64,000 nt of DNA from NCBI RefSeq assembly GCF_000513195.1, contig NZ_CBVI010000104.1, positions 22,102-86,101 on the forward strand, in the 5' to 3' direction. The position numbers and the translations under genes are program-made. This stretch comes from Bacteroides timonensis (GTDB taxonomy: Bacteria > Bacteroidota > Bacteroidia > Bacteroidales > Bacteroidaceae). This document shows positions 44,882-53,760 of this stretch, in pieces (positions within the stretch are counted from its first letter, which is position 1; every line of letters starts with the position of its first letter). Below the pieces are notes generated by a model. The model saw only the letters and a list, made by a program, of their open reading frames with translations. It did not search any database and had not been told where the DNA came from.

Positions 44882-46831
44882 TTAGTGTTTCGGATTCTTC
44901 TCAATATACGGATTACCTTCTGTCATCGGATATTCTGCATAATACATATCTTGTCCGAACCGGATAGGTAATCCCTTCTCATTATCATTACCACGATGCT
45001 CAATATACACCCTTCGGAAAAGCCACTTTCCATCTTCCGGCTGTCCCGGAGCATACACTTTATAAGGCCACAAGCCAGTCATCCGGGCTGTCGAAGTATT
45101 CCAGTCACCCGACCATATCTGATCAGCAATACGCCACCTCTTCAGATCATAAAAACGATGATCCTCAAATGCCAACTCTATCTTACGCTCATTCTGCAAA
45201 AGTGCAAGTGTCAAATCCGAACTTTTAATACGGAAAGCAGTACCTCCGGCACGTTCTCTTACTTCATTCAGACAATCAGAAGACAACTGTAATGTATTGC
45301 TGCCTTTATAATTAGCAACACCAAGTTGATTAAGATAATAAGCAGCCTCAGCCGCATTAAGCAGAATCTCTCCATATCGGAAAATGATATACGGTACTGC
45401 ACTCTTTCCTGATGCTTCGGAACCAGTAACCGGATCTATATATTTACGCAACAAGAAACCTGTATGGCTGGTATAATAACTATTACGGATAGGACCGTCA
45501 ATGCTGGTCAGTTGCTGCCCATTATAAAAGTTTTTGTCCGGATCGTATACATTCTCGATTAAATCCAGCATTTTCAAATCATAACCGGAAGCTGTTTTCA
45601 CAGCCAGCCCTGCCTGTAATTGAATCTCTTTTCCTCTGAAATCCGCACCAGGCAGAATTACGGTTCCCCACAAACGCGGATCACGTCCTTCGAAAATACC
45701 CATCGGAGAATCATAAAGAACATAGTTATAAGCGGAAGTTTCATTTCCCATTGATTCGATAATCTCATTACCAACATAAGCATTCAGCTGTGATGAACCG
45801 GAATTTATAGTTTCAAAACTCTCGACTAAGTTTAACGTCGGGTTCACATGGCCACCAAAATTAGCAGTTGAACGTTGAGAACGAGGAATATTCCACACTG
45901 TAAAATTGTTTGGGAAATCAGTACTTCCATCATAATCACGAATGAGAATAAGTTCCGGATTATTCGTCTTGGATACAAACACATTATTAAAGTTCTCACC
46001 CAGACTGCTTCCAGTACCCTTTAGCAAAGAATACCGCCCTATTTCCTTTAGCTCCAGATAGGCGTCAATACAACTTTGCAGATATTCTGTTGCTTTATTC
46101 TTAGAGATTCCGACTGCTCCGCTTGTCAAGGTCAATCCCATTGTTTTACTTTTATCCTCATTGTAGGCTAAAGTACCTGCATATAACATTGCACGTGACT
46201 TGAGTGCCAATGCAGAAGCCTTAGTGGCACGTGTGAGTAAGCTACTTCCTTGCGGAGCAATATCAAGCGCCTCTTTCACTTCATCCATTTCTGTCGCAAC
46301 AAACTCATATACGGCTGCCTCTGTATCACGGGGTTTAGCATATTCTATCGGAGTAGTACTATAATCGTACACTTCTGTAATTAAAGGTACGCCTCCCAGA
46401 TTTTTCACCATATTGAAGTAAGTAAATGCTCTTAGAAAACGTGCTTCACCGAGAAAATAAGCGCGTTGATTTTCAGGCAAATGTGAGGTTTTCTCTGACA
46501 AATTCCTGATATGAATATTGATGTCCCGTATCAGATTATAATCATAGTAATTACGGTAGGTACGACCAACATTACTCGAAAATTGCCAATAATAACTATT
46601 ACTGGTAGCTTCATCCCACCTGCATATATCATAAGATTCATTATCCGAAGCGAAGTTCTGGTCCAACTTGATACGCCCGTATAGATTTGCAGCAATACTA
46701 CTGATACTGGCAACAGATGAATATGCTTGATCCTCGGATAATTCTTTGGGATCGTTCTGACTCAACCAGTCTTCACACGAGGTAAAGCTCAACAAAGCGA
46801 CACATGCATATACTAATATTTTTGTTTTCAT
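44882..46831 (-). CDS. SusD/RagB-family glycan-binding lipoprotein
   Basis: 649-residue outer membrane lipoprotein (lipobox 'LLSFTSC', Cys19) that forms the lid of the SusC transporter. Shows SusD signatures: 'LSEDQAYSSVASISS' near the start, TPR-like helices with 'AYFLGEARFLRAFTYFNMVKNLGGVPLITE' (about 118-147), 'SRAMLYAGTLA' and C-terminal 'IIFRYGEILLNAAEAAY', 'LQNERKIELAFEDHRFYDLKRW'. Length is larger than SusD itself (551), typical for substrates of higher complexity. It lies 15 bp after susC. Confidence 0.97.
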   Translation of the reverse strand: MKTKILVYACVALLSFTSCEDWLSQNDPKELSEDQAYSSVASISSIAANLYGRIKLDQNFASDNESYDICRWDEATSNSYYWQFSSNVGRTYRNYYDYNLIRDINIHIRNLSEKTSHLPENQRAYFLGEARFLRAFTYFNMVKNLGGVPLITEVYDYSTTPIEYAKPRDTEAAVYEFVATEMDEVKEALDIAPQGSSLLTRATKASALALKSRAMLYAGTLAYNEDKSKTMGLTLTSGAVGISKNKATEYLQSCIDAYLELKEIGRYSLLKGTGSSLGENFNNVFVSKTNNPELILIRDYDGSTDFPNNFTVWNIPRSQRSTANFGGHVNPTLNLVESFETINSGSSQLNAYVGNEIIESMGNETSAYNYVLYDSPMGIFEGRDPRLWGTVILPGADFRGKEIQLQAGLAVKTASGYDLKMLDLIENVYDPDKNFYNGQQLTSIDGPIRNSYYTSHTGFLLRKYIDPVTGSEASGKSAVPYIIFRYGEILLNAAEAAYYLNQLGVANYKGSNTLQLSSDCLNEVRERAGGTAFRIKSSDLTLALLQNERKIELAFEDHRFYDLKRWRIADQIWSGDWNTSTARMTGLWPYKVYAPGQPEDGKWLFRRVYIEHRGNDNEKGLPIRFGQDMYYAEYPMTEGNPYIEKNPKH

Positions 46832-46846
46832 ATTTATGCTCTTCTT

Positions 46847-49800
46847 TTAAAATTTAACGTTAACACCTAATGTCAATACCTTATGTTGCGGATAGTCCTG
46901 ACCATTCACTGTTGAAATTTCAGGATCAAAACCATAATCATGCAACGAACTCAGACAGAAAAGATTGGTTCCTTGGAAATATATGCGGCATTGTTCCATA
47001 CCTACCTTTCTTATCCAGTTTTTGGGTAAAGAATAGCCAACTACAAGATTACGGAGACGCAGGTAATTAACTTCTCTCGTATAGAAACTGTTCCACCAAC
47101 GCCCCGAATGACTTTCCTGTCCACGCAAGGCCGGGAATTTCCCTGGAATCCAAGGAGACTTCGGATCAAAAATATCTTCATGCCTCCATACGTCAATATT
47201 GTTATAGTAATATCCATTCACGCTGCGCGTTACACCCCACTTCAAATCCCAGTCAGCAACAAATGTATTTTTAAAACCACCGGCAAAGTCAGCAGCCACA
47301 TCAAACCCCTTCCATTCAAATCCTAAATTAATGCCCATTGAAATCAACGGATTCTTATTGGATGTACTTGAATCCCAGGGCCAGTCAGCCGATGCATAGG
47401 CTTGAGGACGTTCGTCAAAATCATTGATAATTCCATCACCATTGACGTCACGAAGTATTACGTCACCTGGACGAACAGTAGCATTGTTTTGACCGTCCTG
47501 ATCAACCGGATAACTATCAATCTGTTCCTGTGTTTCAAAACGACCGATTACTTCCCACATCCATACACCTCCGGCATTACCCTGATCTGTATTGAGCACT
47601 ACATTGGACCAGCGATTGGATTGCGCCCAACGATATTTATCCCATGCATTACCAAATATTTCTCCATGACGTTTACCATTTTTCTGCCGGGCAAATGTTA
47701 TATTAGCCCCAACACTATACTTCAAATCTCCAACTTTATCATTCCATTTCACAAATGCATCAAATCCTACCGTCATATCTGAATTCATATTCTCAGGTAA
47801 AGCACTCAAACCTGTCTCCAACGGAAACATAATATCACTCGGTGTGCCCGGAATACCATCACGCATACGTTTAAAGAGGTCAAACTCTCCTGTAAGTCGA
47901 TTATCAAAGAAACCAAAGTCAATACCGACATTCATCAATTTAATTTTCATCCATGAAATGGTGGTTACAGGAATTCCCTTAGGTGCCGAGCCTATTACTT
48001 TTTTACTTTTCACAGAACTGAACGGGTCATCAGGCATAAGTGACTGACCTTTGTAATAAGTATATCCGGAAAGGTATGCAAAGTCAGGATATAAACCGCC
48101 CAGATTATCATCTCCCATCATACCATACGACGCTCTCAACTTCAAATTCGAAAACCAGCTACTTATAGATGAGTTCTTAAAAAAGTTCTCTTCCGAAATA
48201 CGCCATGCCGCACTAACTGAGGGGAAAAAGCCCCATCGGTTGCCTTTCGGGAATTTCCATGAACCATCATAACGGGCCGATAAATCAAGAATATAACGAT
48301 TTTCATAATCATAACCTGCACGGAATACCCAGCTGGCTGTAGAAGTTATAGCTTTATTCTCGCTTACCAAGTTGTTATCATTAGTTGAAATAAGATCTAT
48401 AAATTCATTTTCAACCGGATGTTGCTGTACATTCAGCGAATGATAATCCCGTTTGGTAAACTCAAAACCACCTACACCAGTTACATGATGTTTACCAAAC
48501 TGATTGTCATAGTTTAGCAGAAACTGCCCGGAAAATTCTTTGATAGTCGTATCAAATCTTTCCATCCAAGTTTCATTAGCTGCTGACTTATCATAGGCCA
48601 CAATATATTCATCCGCAGCCCTGTCATAAGTATACTCTTTCCAGCCTTTCTCCAGATTATTCACCTTATTCTGAGAGGTCCAATAGGAGAAAATGCCTTT
48701 TCCCGTCAACCCCTTAATGGGTGTTTTCCACTCCATATCCCAATCAATCTGTACCACGGTAGTATTGTTATCTGATTTACCTGCATTATCAGTAGTTAGT
48801 GCAGCCAAATTAAGACCAGAAGCACCGGGTACATTATTCAAATAATTAGGGTTATCATTTGCATAAGGACGATAAATGGGCGGAAGATTAAAAACCGCCT
48901 GACGGGCATTTGCATAGTCATCACTACCCGGAAGAGCTGGATTAGTACGATTCTCCAAACGTCCGTTCAACCGGAAACCCAACTTCAGTTTCTCACTGAT
49001 ATCAATATTGAAATTAGACTGAATATTAGTACGTTGAAAATTATAATCCTTGAAAACTGCATCCTGGTCAATATTACTGATTGATAAATAATAGGTGGTC
49101 TTATTTCCACCGCCACTCAGGTTTGCATGTATGTATGATTGTGGTGCTGCATTACTAACATAGTTATCTCCCCAATCAAATCCACGATAGTCTTCACCAG
49201 TTTCAGGATTATAATATCCCGTACGCCATTTTTCCAATTCAGCTCTAGCCACATCCGGAGAAACTGACAGGGTACCCAGATTAGCCTCCTTCATATAATT
49301 AGCATATTGCCATTCATACGCATTCAACATTCTGGGATAAGAAGTCCATGATTGCCAACTGTAATTAAAGTCCAAAGTTACGGCTGCCTTTTGGTTCTTA
49401 GAACCATTTTTTGTAGTAACCAGTACGACTCCATTCGCTGCTTTTACTCCATAGATGGCAGCAGCTCCGTCTTTCAGTATAGAAATGTTCTCAATATCAT
49501 TTACATCCAGATTATTAAACTGTGCCTCATCTTTTATAATACCATCTATCACAAAGAGAGGAGTACCCATATTTCTGATCTGAATAGAAGTACCGCTACC
49601 CGGCTGTCCCGACTTCTGTCGGGTAGTGATACCGGCTATTTTACCAACCAATGCTCCAGAAACAGTCGAAGAAGTAGTACGGGCGATATCTTCTGTACCA
49701 ATAGTAGTAACTGCCGCAGCAATACTCCCTTTACGTTTAGTCCCATATCCCACCACAACAATCTCATCCAGAATTTCCTGATCTTCTTTCAATATGACAG

Positions 49801-50131
49801 CAAGAAATGGTTTATTTCCAGCTGTAACTTTTACAGTTTTATAGCCTACGTAAGAAAATTCCAAAACGTCGGTACCAGCAACGTTCAACTGAAACATTCC
49901 ATCAGAGTCAGTAACAGTACCTGCACTCGTACCGGCAACCCGCACTGACACCCCTATTAAAGGTTCATCATTGTCATCGGTAACTTTCCCTTTTACAGTT
50001 TTCTCTTGCTGAGCAATAACAACAGACTTTGTCGTTGCATAGCCCTCTGATACGAAGAAATTTCCTAAGGCTATTGATAAGAGAATAAATTTCAACAAGC
50101 GAAGCTTGTTACTAAAGAAATCGTTCATCAT
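46847..50131 (-). CDS. SusC/RagA-family TonB-dependent glycan transporter
   Basis: About 1094 residues. Signal region up to 'FVSEGYATT', then a CarboxypepD_reg-like domain ('TVKGKVTDDNDEPLIGVSVRVAGTSAGT'-like), the SusC motif 'DEIVVVGYGTKRKG' acting as TonB-box neighbour, a plug domain ('SGALVGKIAGITTRQKSGQPGSG') and a 22-strand barrel ending 'VLTLGVNVKF'. The frame is open back to 50194, but the ATG at 50131 gives a proper start. Imports oligosaccharides with its SusD partner. The GH51 neighbour suggests an arabinose-containing substrate. Promoter with shared repeats lies upstream. Confidence 0.97.
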   Translation of the reverse strand: MMNDFFSNKLRLLKFILLSIALGNFFVSEGYATTKSVVIAQQEKTVKGKVTDDNDEPLIGVSVRVAGTSAGTVTDSDGMFQLNVAGTDVLEFSYVGYKTVKVTAGNKPFLAVILKEDQEILDEIVVVGYGTKRKGSIAAAVTTIGTEDIARTTSSTVSGALVGKIAGITTRQKSGQPGSGTSIQIRNMGTPLFVIDGIIKDEAQFNNLDVNDIENISILKDGAAAIYGVKAANGVVLVTTKNGSKNQKAAVTLDFNYSWQSWTSYPRMLNAYEWQYANYMKEANLGTLSVSPDVARAELEKWRTGYYNPETGEDYRGFDWGDNYVSNAAPQSYIHANLSGGGNKTTYYLSISNIDQDAVFKDYNFQRTNIQSNFNIDISEKLKLGFRLNGRLENRTNPALPGSDDYANARQAVFNLPPIYRPYANDNPNYLNNVPGASGLNLAALTTDNAGKSDNNTTVVQIDWDMEWKTPIKGLTGKGIFSYWTSQNKVNNLEKGWKEYTYDRAADEYIVAYDKSAANETWMERFDTTIKEFSGQFLLNYDNQFGKHHVTGVGGFEFTKRDYHSLNVQQHPVENEFIDLISTNDNNLVSENKAITSTASWVFRAGYDYENRYILDLSARYDGSWKFPKGNRWGFFPSVSAAWRISEENFFKNSSISSWFSNLKLRASYGMMGDDNLGGLYPDFAYLSGYTYYKGQSLMPDDPFSSVKSKKVIGSAPKGIPVTTISWMKIKLMNVGIDFGFFDNRLTGEFDLFKRMRDGIPGTPSDIMFPLETGLSALPENMNSDMTVGFDAFVKWNDKVGDLKYSVGANITFARQKNGKRHGEIFGNAWDKYRWAQSNRWSNVVLNTDQGNAGGVWMWEVIGRFETQEQIDSYPVDQDGQNNATVRPGDVILRDVNGDGIINDFDERPQAYASADWPWDSSTSNKNPLISMGINLGFEWKGFDVAADFAGGFKNTFVADWDLKWGVTRSVNGYYYNNIDVWRHEDIFDPKSPWIPGKFPALRGQESHSGRWWNSFYTREVNYLRLRNLVVGYSLPKNWIRKVGMEQCRIYFQGTNLFCLSSLHDYGFDPEISTVNGQDYPQHKVLTLGVNVKF

Positions 50132-50201
50132 CTTATTAGTTTTAAAGATTAATAAAACAGGTTCAATAAAAACATTTACGAGGGTTAACAACATCGTGAT
50201 G

Positions 50202-50334
50202 CAAAGATATCCCCCTCATTCAAATACCAGTGAAAATAAGCCGTCATTAAGTATCAATAATCTGTTATTTCAGGCGTTTGAATGATTTCTAGTATTTTTT
50301 GAATGATTACTTTTGAGTGTTATATGTATGTTTG
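50202..50334. promoter_or_regulatory. Divergent promoter region susC / GH51 with TTTGAATGA repeats
   Basis: Minus strand: -7 box TATCTTTG (50202-50209) for susC. Plus strand: -7 box TATGTTTG (50327-50334) for the GH51 gene. Between them are TTTGAATGA on the minus strand (50216-50224) and TTTGAATGATT twice on the plus strand (50277-50287 and 50298-50308, start-to-start 21 bp, two helical turns). Neither promoter has a good -33 box, as expected for activator-dependent promoters. The repeats suit an AraC-type HTH such as that of the nearby HTCS. Confidence 0.75.
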
Positions 50335-50385
50335 CAGCGGTTAACAACACTCCCGTATTATTATAAATCTATTAATTCAACCATT

Positions 50386-51912
50386 ATGAAAAAGTATAAT
50401 TTATTATTTGCTTCTCTCTTATTTCTATTTCCCAATGAGACGATTGCTCAAGAAAGAGCAATTATAAAAATAGACACAGATCGCATAATTGACCAGATTA
50501 ACCCTCATCTATACGGAAATTTTTCGGAACATCTAGGACAAGGTATATATGGAGGTATTTATGATCCGAAGTCTATTCAAGCAGATGAAGATGGCTTTCG
50601 CAAAGACGTCATCGAACAGACAAAAGAGTTAAAAGTTTCCATCTTACGATGGCCCGGAGGGAATTTCGTTTCAGGTTACCATTGGGAAGATGGTATTGGA
50701 GATCGTAGCAAACGCCCTACTCGGATTGACCTGGCTTGGGGAGGTAAAGAAAGTAATATGATAGGAACAGATGAATTCATTCAATTTGCTCGCAAAGCAA
50801 AAGTGGAACCTTATTTCTGTGTCAATCTGGGAACCGGTTCATTGGATGAAGCACGAAATTGGGTGGAATACTGCAATGTGGAGAAAGGAACATACTACTC
50901 AGACCTTCGCCGTAAAAATGGATTTGAAAAACCGCATAAAGTAACGTATTGGGGGTTAGGCAATGAAGTAGACGGTCCGTGGCAAATGGGACACAAATCA
51001 CCCGAAGATTATTCTAAAATAGCAATAGAAACAGCAAAATTAATGCGCTGGATTGATAAAGACATCAAGCTCATAGCCAGCGGTTCAAGCAATTACGATG
51101 CCGACTGGAATAAATGGAACCGGACAATACTGGACGAAATGTATAACTACATCGATTACATCTCTCTTCATCATTATTCGCACAACACCTCAGATTACTA
51201 CACATATCTGACAAATACTATTGAAGTAGAGAATTACATCCGCATTGTAGAACAACAGATAAAGGAAGCGAAAATGAAGAATCGTTCTTCCAGAGATGTT
51301 TTTATAGCTTTCGACGAATGGAATGCATGGACTCGGACATTCGGAGGTACTGACAATACCCTATCGGAAATATATGATTTACAGGACGCTCTTATTGTAG
51401 CTCAATACCTCAATATATTCTTACGTACTTGTGACATTGTCAAGATGGCCAATATGGCACAATTAGTAAATGTCATCGCTCCGATGCGTGTTGACAATGA
51501 TAAATTATGGAAGCAAACCACTTATTACCCACTCTATCTTTTTGCCAATAACTGCCGTGGAAAAGCACTGGACATATACATAAAAAGTCCGGCGTATTCT
51601 ACTGATAAATATAAAGAAGTTCCTTATCTGGACGTTTCATCCACTTACGAACCTTCACGGAACGAAGTAGTGATCAATGTCGTTAACCGTAATAAAGACA
51701 AAGCTATTACAGCTGATATCCTTTCTCAAACCGGCTCTTTCGATAAAAAAGCGACAGCCAATATTGTATCAGGAGCAAACACAAATATTACAAACTCTGT
51801 AAACGAACAGAACGTTGATATAAAGAAAGAAGAAATAAAAACTTCCGGTGAGAAAATAACATATTCATTTGCTCCGCGATCATTCACACAGATTATTGTA
51901 AAAGTAAAGTAA
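50386..51912 (+). CDS. Alpha-L-arabinofuranosidase, GH51
   Basis: 508-residue exported retaining arabinofuranosidase removing terminal arabinofuranose from arabinan, arabinoxylan or arabinogalactan. Signal peptide about 1-22 ('NETIAQ'); start moved to the ATG at 50386 from 50317. Catalytic acid/base E194 in 'GLGNEVDGPW' and nucleophile E311 in 'IAFDEWNAW' are present, as is 'LRWPGGNFVSGYHW' (about 88-100). A C-terminal beta-domain (about 400-508) completes the GH51 fold. Divergent from susC and sharing its repeat-bearing promoter region, so it is likely part of the PUL. A terminator follows. Confidence 0.95.
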   Translation: MKKYNLLFASLLFLFPNETIAQERAIIKIDTDRIIDQINPHLYGNFSEHLGQGIYGGIYDPKSIQADEDGFRKDVIEQTKELKVSILRWPGGNFVSGYHWEDGIGDRSKRPTRIDLAWGGKESNMIGTDEFIQFARKAKVEPYFCVNLGTGSLDEARNWVEYCNVEKGTYYSDLRRKNGFEKPHKVTYWGLGNEVDGPWQMGHKSPEDYSKIAIETAKLMRWIDKDIKLIASGSSNYDADWNKWNRTILDEMYNYIDYISLHHYSHNTSDYYTYLTNTIEVENYIRIVEQQIKEAKMKNRSSRDVFIAFDEWNAWTRTFGGTDNTLSEIYDLQDALIVAQYLNIFLRTCDIVKMANMAQLVNVIAPMRVDNDKLWKQTTYYPLYLFANNCRGKALDIYIKSPAYSTDKYKEVPYLDVSSTYEPSRNEVVINVVNRNKDKAITADILSQTGSFDKKATANIVSGANTNITNSVNEQNVDIKKEEIKTSGEKITYSFAPRSFTQIIVKVK

Positions 51913-51963
51913 TCCTCTTCCACAAAATGACATCATTCTTTATAAGATTGTCATAACATACAA

Positions 51964-51997
51964 AGGCTGAATCAAACTAGGATTTTTGATTCAGCCT
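51964..51997. terminator. Bidirectional terminator
   Basis: AGGCTGAATCAAA (51964-51976) and TTTGATTCAGCCT (51985-51997) form a 13-bp perfect stem with an 8-base loop between the convergent GH51 and metallophosphoesterase genes. Confidence 0.88.
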
Positions 51998-52029
51998 CAA
52001 CTATTTGAATATATACTTTCCTTGCAATA

Positions 52030-53046
52030 TTACTCCGTAACCAACGGACGTTTACGCCAGTCATCCTTCACATAGCTATCGGGATAGACTGTTTTATCTT
52101 TTAACTCACCACCTTTCAGGCGTATCCAGGAAGTAAAGGTACGTTCCCCCTCCTTCAACACAATTACGCGTGCACCGTTAGATAGATGGTTATATTCCGT
52201 ATTACCACCTGTGAAACGTCCATAAGCCAGTACGATACCTTTCCACATGACTGAATAGTCATTATCATGGTCATGTCCGACAAACGTACCCATTACATCA
52301 CCTGCTTCTTTCATAGCGGCAAACATACCGGTATTAATAGCAGCCGAACAGGCTTTTTCCATACGTGTACCATAAAGGATGGCGTTCTCATCAGAAGCTG
52401 CTTCGTTGTATTCGGACAGCGGGATGTGGAAGAATGCCAAAGCAGGCAAAGGCTTTCCGTTATTCTTAGCGGTAAAAGCTGCACTTTGTTGACGATACCA
52501 GTTCACCTGATCGAATGTAAGCCAGTCATACCCTTTCACATCCGGTAATTTGGAGTAAGAGTGAGAATCCAGGCAATAGAGCACTGAAGCATCTTTCTTA
52601 CCATCCGAAGATTTCACGGTGAGGACGTAGTCGGGAGACTCAACGCTACCGCGGTCGGGCTGGATGTTGTAAGGCATGGAACGGATAATATCGTATAATT
52701 CGGCACGCGTTTTGCCTTGTTCGTTATCATGGTTACCGAAAGTCACGACAAAAGGTATCTTACGGGAGGAAGCACAATCAAGTACGGCTCGCATAGCTGT
52801 ATCAGCAGGCGGTGCATAAACTACATCTCCGGTAAAAACAATCAAATCGGGACGTTCGGCCTCCAGGACTTCGTTGATACGCTTCAAGGCAATGGCTGAA
52901 GCTGGATTGTGATACTGAAAATGGATGTCGGTAAACTGGACGATTTTAAACTCTCCGTTCTTGTTAAACTTTAAGGGGGCAACCTGTGCCTGGCAGAACA
53001 GAACTGTCAGAAAAGCCAGACAAAGGGTTAAAGAAATTCTCTTCAT
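52030..53046 (-). CDS. Calcineurin-like metallophosphoesterase, exported
   Basis: 338 residues with signal peptide about 1-20 ('LTVLFCQAQ'). The five metal-binding blocks are present in order: 'QFTDIHFQYH' (D/H), 'VFTGDVVY' (GD), 'TFGNHDNEQG' (GNHD), 'AFFHIPLSEY' (H) and 'FVGHDHDNDY' (GHDH). It probably hydrolyses a phosphoester in the periplasm; the family includes acid phosphatase-like and phosphodiesterase members. It lies downstream of ispF (47-bp gap) in the same direction, with a histidine phosphatase gene further upstream, so two phosphatases occur close together. Confidence 0.92.
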   Translation of the reverse strand: MKRISLTLCLAFLTVLFCQAQVAPLKFNKNGEFKIVQFTDIHFQYHNPASAIALKRINEVLEAERPDLIVFTGDVVYAPPADTAMRAVLDCASSRKIPFVVTFGNHDNEQGKTRAELYDIIRSMPYNIQPDRGSVESPDYVLTVKSSDGKKDASVLYCLDSHSYSKLPDVKGYDWLTFDQVNWYRQQSAAFTAKNNGKPLPALAFFHIPLSEYNEAASDENAILYGTRMEKACSAAINTGMFAAMKEAGDVMGTFVGHDHDNDYSVMWKGIVLAYGRFTGGNTEYNHLSNGARVIVLKEGERTFTSWIRLKGGELKDKTVYPDSYVKDDWRKRPLVTE

Positions 53047-53093
53047 GTTGTTAGTAATTAGTTTTTAGGTAGTTTATTAGGTTGAAATCAGTA

Positions 53094-53573
53094 TTATTCT
53101 TTGGTTATCAAAACTGTTGCATAGGCTGAGATTCCTTCTTCCCGACCGGTAAAACCAAGCTTTTCCGTAGTAGTGGCTTTGATGGAGATGTCGTCTTCGT
53201 CTATTCCCATTACTTTGGCAAGCGTCTGCTGCATGGCGGGAATATGGGATTTCAGTTTGGGGCGTTCCGCACAGATGGTTGCATCAATGTTGCCCACGGA
53301 ATAGCCTTTGGTTGCAATCAGTTCTACGGTTTTCTTCAGTAATATTTTGCTGTCTATGTCCTTGAACTCTCCTGCGGTATCGGGAAAATGATAACCGATA
53401 TCACGCATATTGGCGGCTCCCAGCAAGGCATCGCAAATGGTATGAATCAGCACGTCGGCATCCGAATGTCCGAGTAATCCTTTCTCATGTTCCAGGCGGA
53501 TACCGCCTAACCAGAGTTCACGTCCTGCCACCAACTGGTGTACATCGAAGCCAAAGCCTACACGTATTTTCAT
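53094..53573 (-). CDS. ispF: 2-C-methyl-D-erythritol 2,4-cyclodiphosphate synthase
   Basis: Fifth enzyme of the MEP isoprenoid pathway. 159 residues: 'RVGFGFDVHQLVAGRELWLGG' (in part; zinc ligands D and H in DVH), 'GLLGHSDADVLIHTICDALLGA' (in part), 'DIGYHFPDT' and C-terminal 'KATTTEKLGFTGREEGI'. All zinc and CDP-binding residues are kept. A housekeeping gene placed between two phosphatase genes. Start ATG is the only plausible one. Confidence 0.97.
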   Translation of the reverse strand: MKIRVGFGFDVHQLVAGRELWLGGIRLEHEKGLLGHSDADVLIHTICDALLGAANMRDIGYHFPDTAGEFKDIDSKILLKKTVELIATKGYSVGNIDATICAERPKLKSHIPAMQQTLAKVMGIDEDDISIKATTTEKLGFTGREEGISAYATVLITKE

Positions 53574-53643
53574 ATCGTTCTTCTTTAATTTTATTGGATG
53601 AATGCACGAAAGTACGGAAAAAAAGCAAGTGGGGAATAAAGAC

Positions 53644-53741
53644 AGAACGCAAATTACACAAATTACGCAATTTTTCGTCTTATATAAGGCAACCGATAGG
53701 AGGCCTGAAAGAAATTGCGTAACCTGTGTAATTTGCGTTCT
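53644..53741. repeat. 30-bp inverted repeat upstream of ispF
   Basis: Left arm 53644-53673 and right arm 53712-53741 are reverse complements with two adjacent mismatches, separated by 38 bp. Flanking GGAATA...TATTCC-like bases lengthen the symmetry. The gap between the histidine phosphatase and ispF holds nothing else. Likely a palindromic spacer repeat that also ends transcription. Confidence 0.7.
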
Positions 53742-53760
53742 ATTCCGTATTCCTTATGAT

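Noticed and set aside
50216..50308. CRISPR-like array from TTTGAATGA repeats
   Set aside because: Repeats are only 9-11 bp, in both orientations and with unequal spacing; they fit operator sites, not a CRISPR array. No cas gene in the window.
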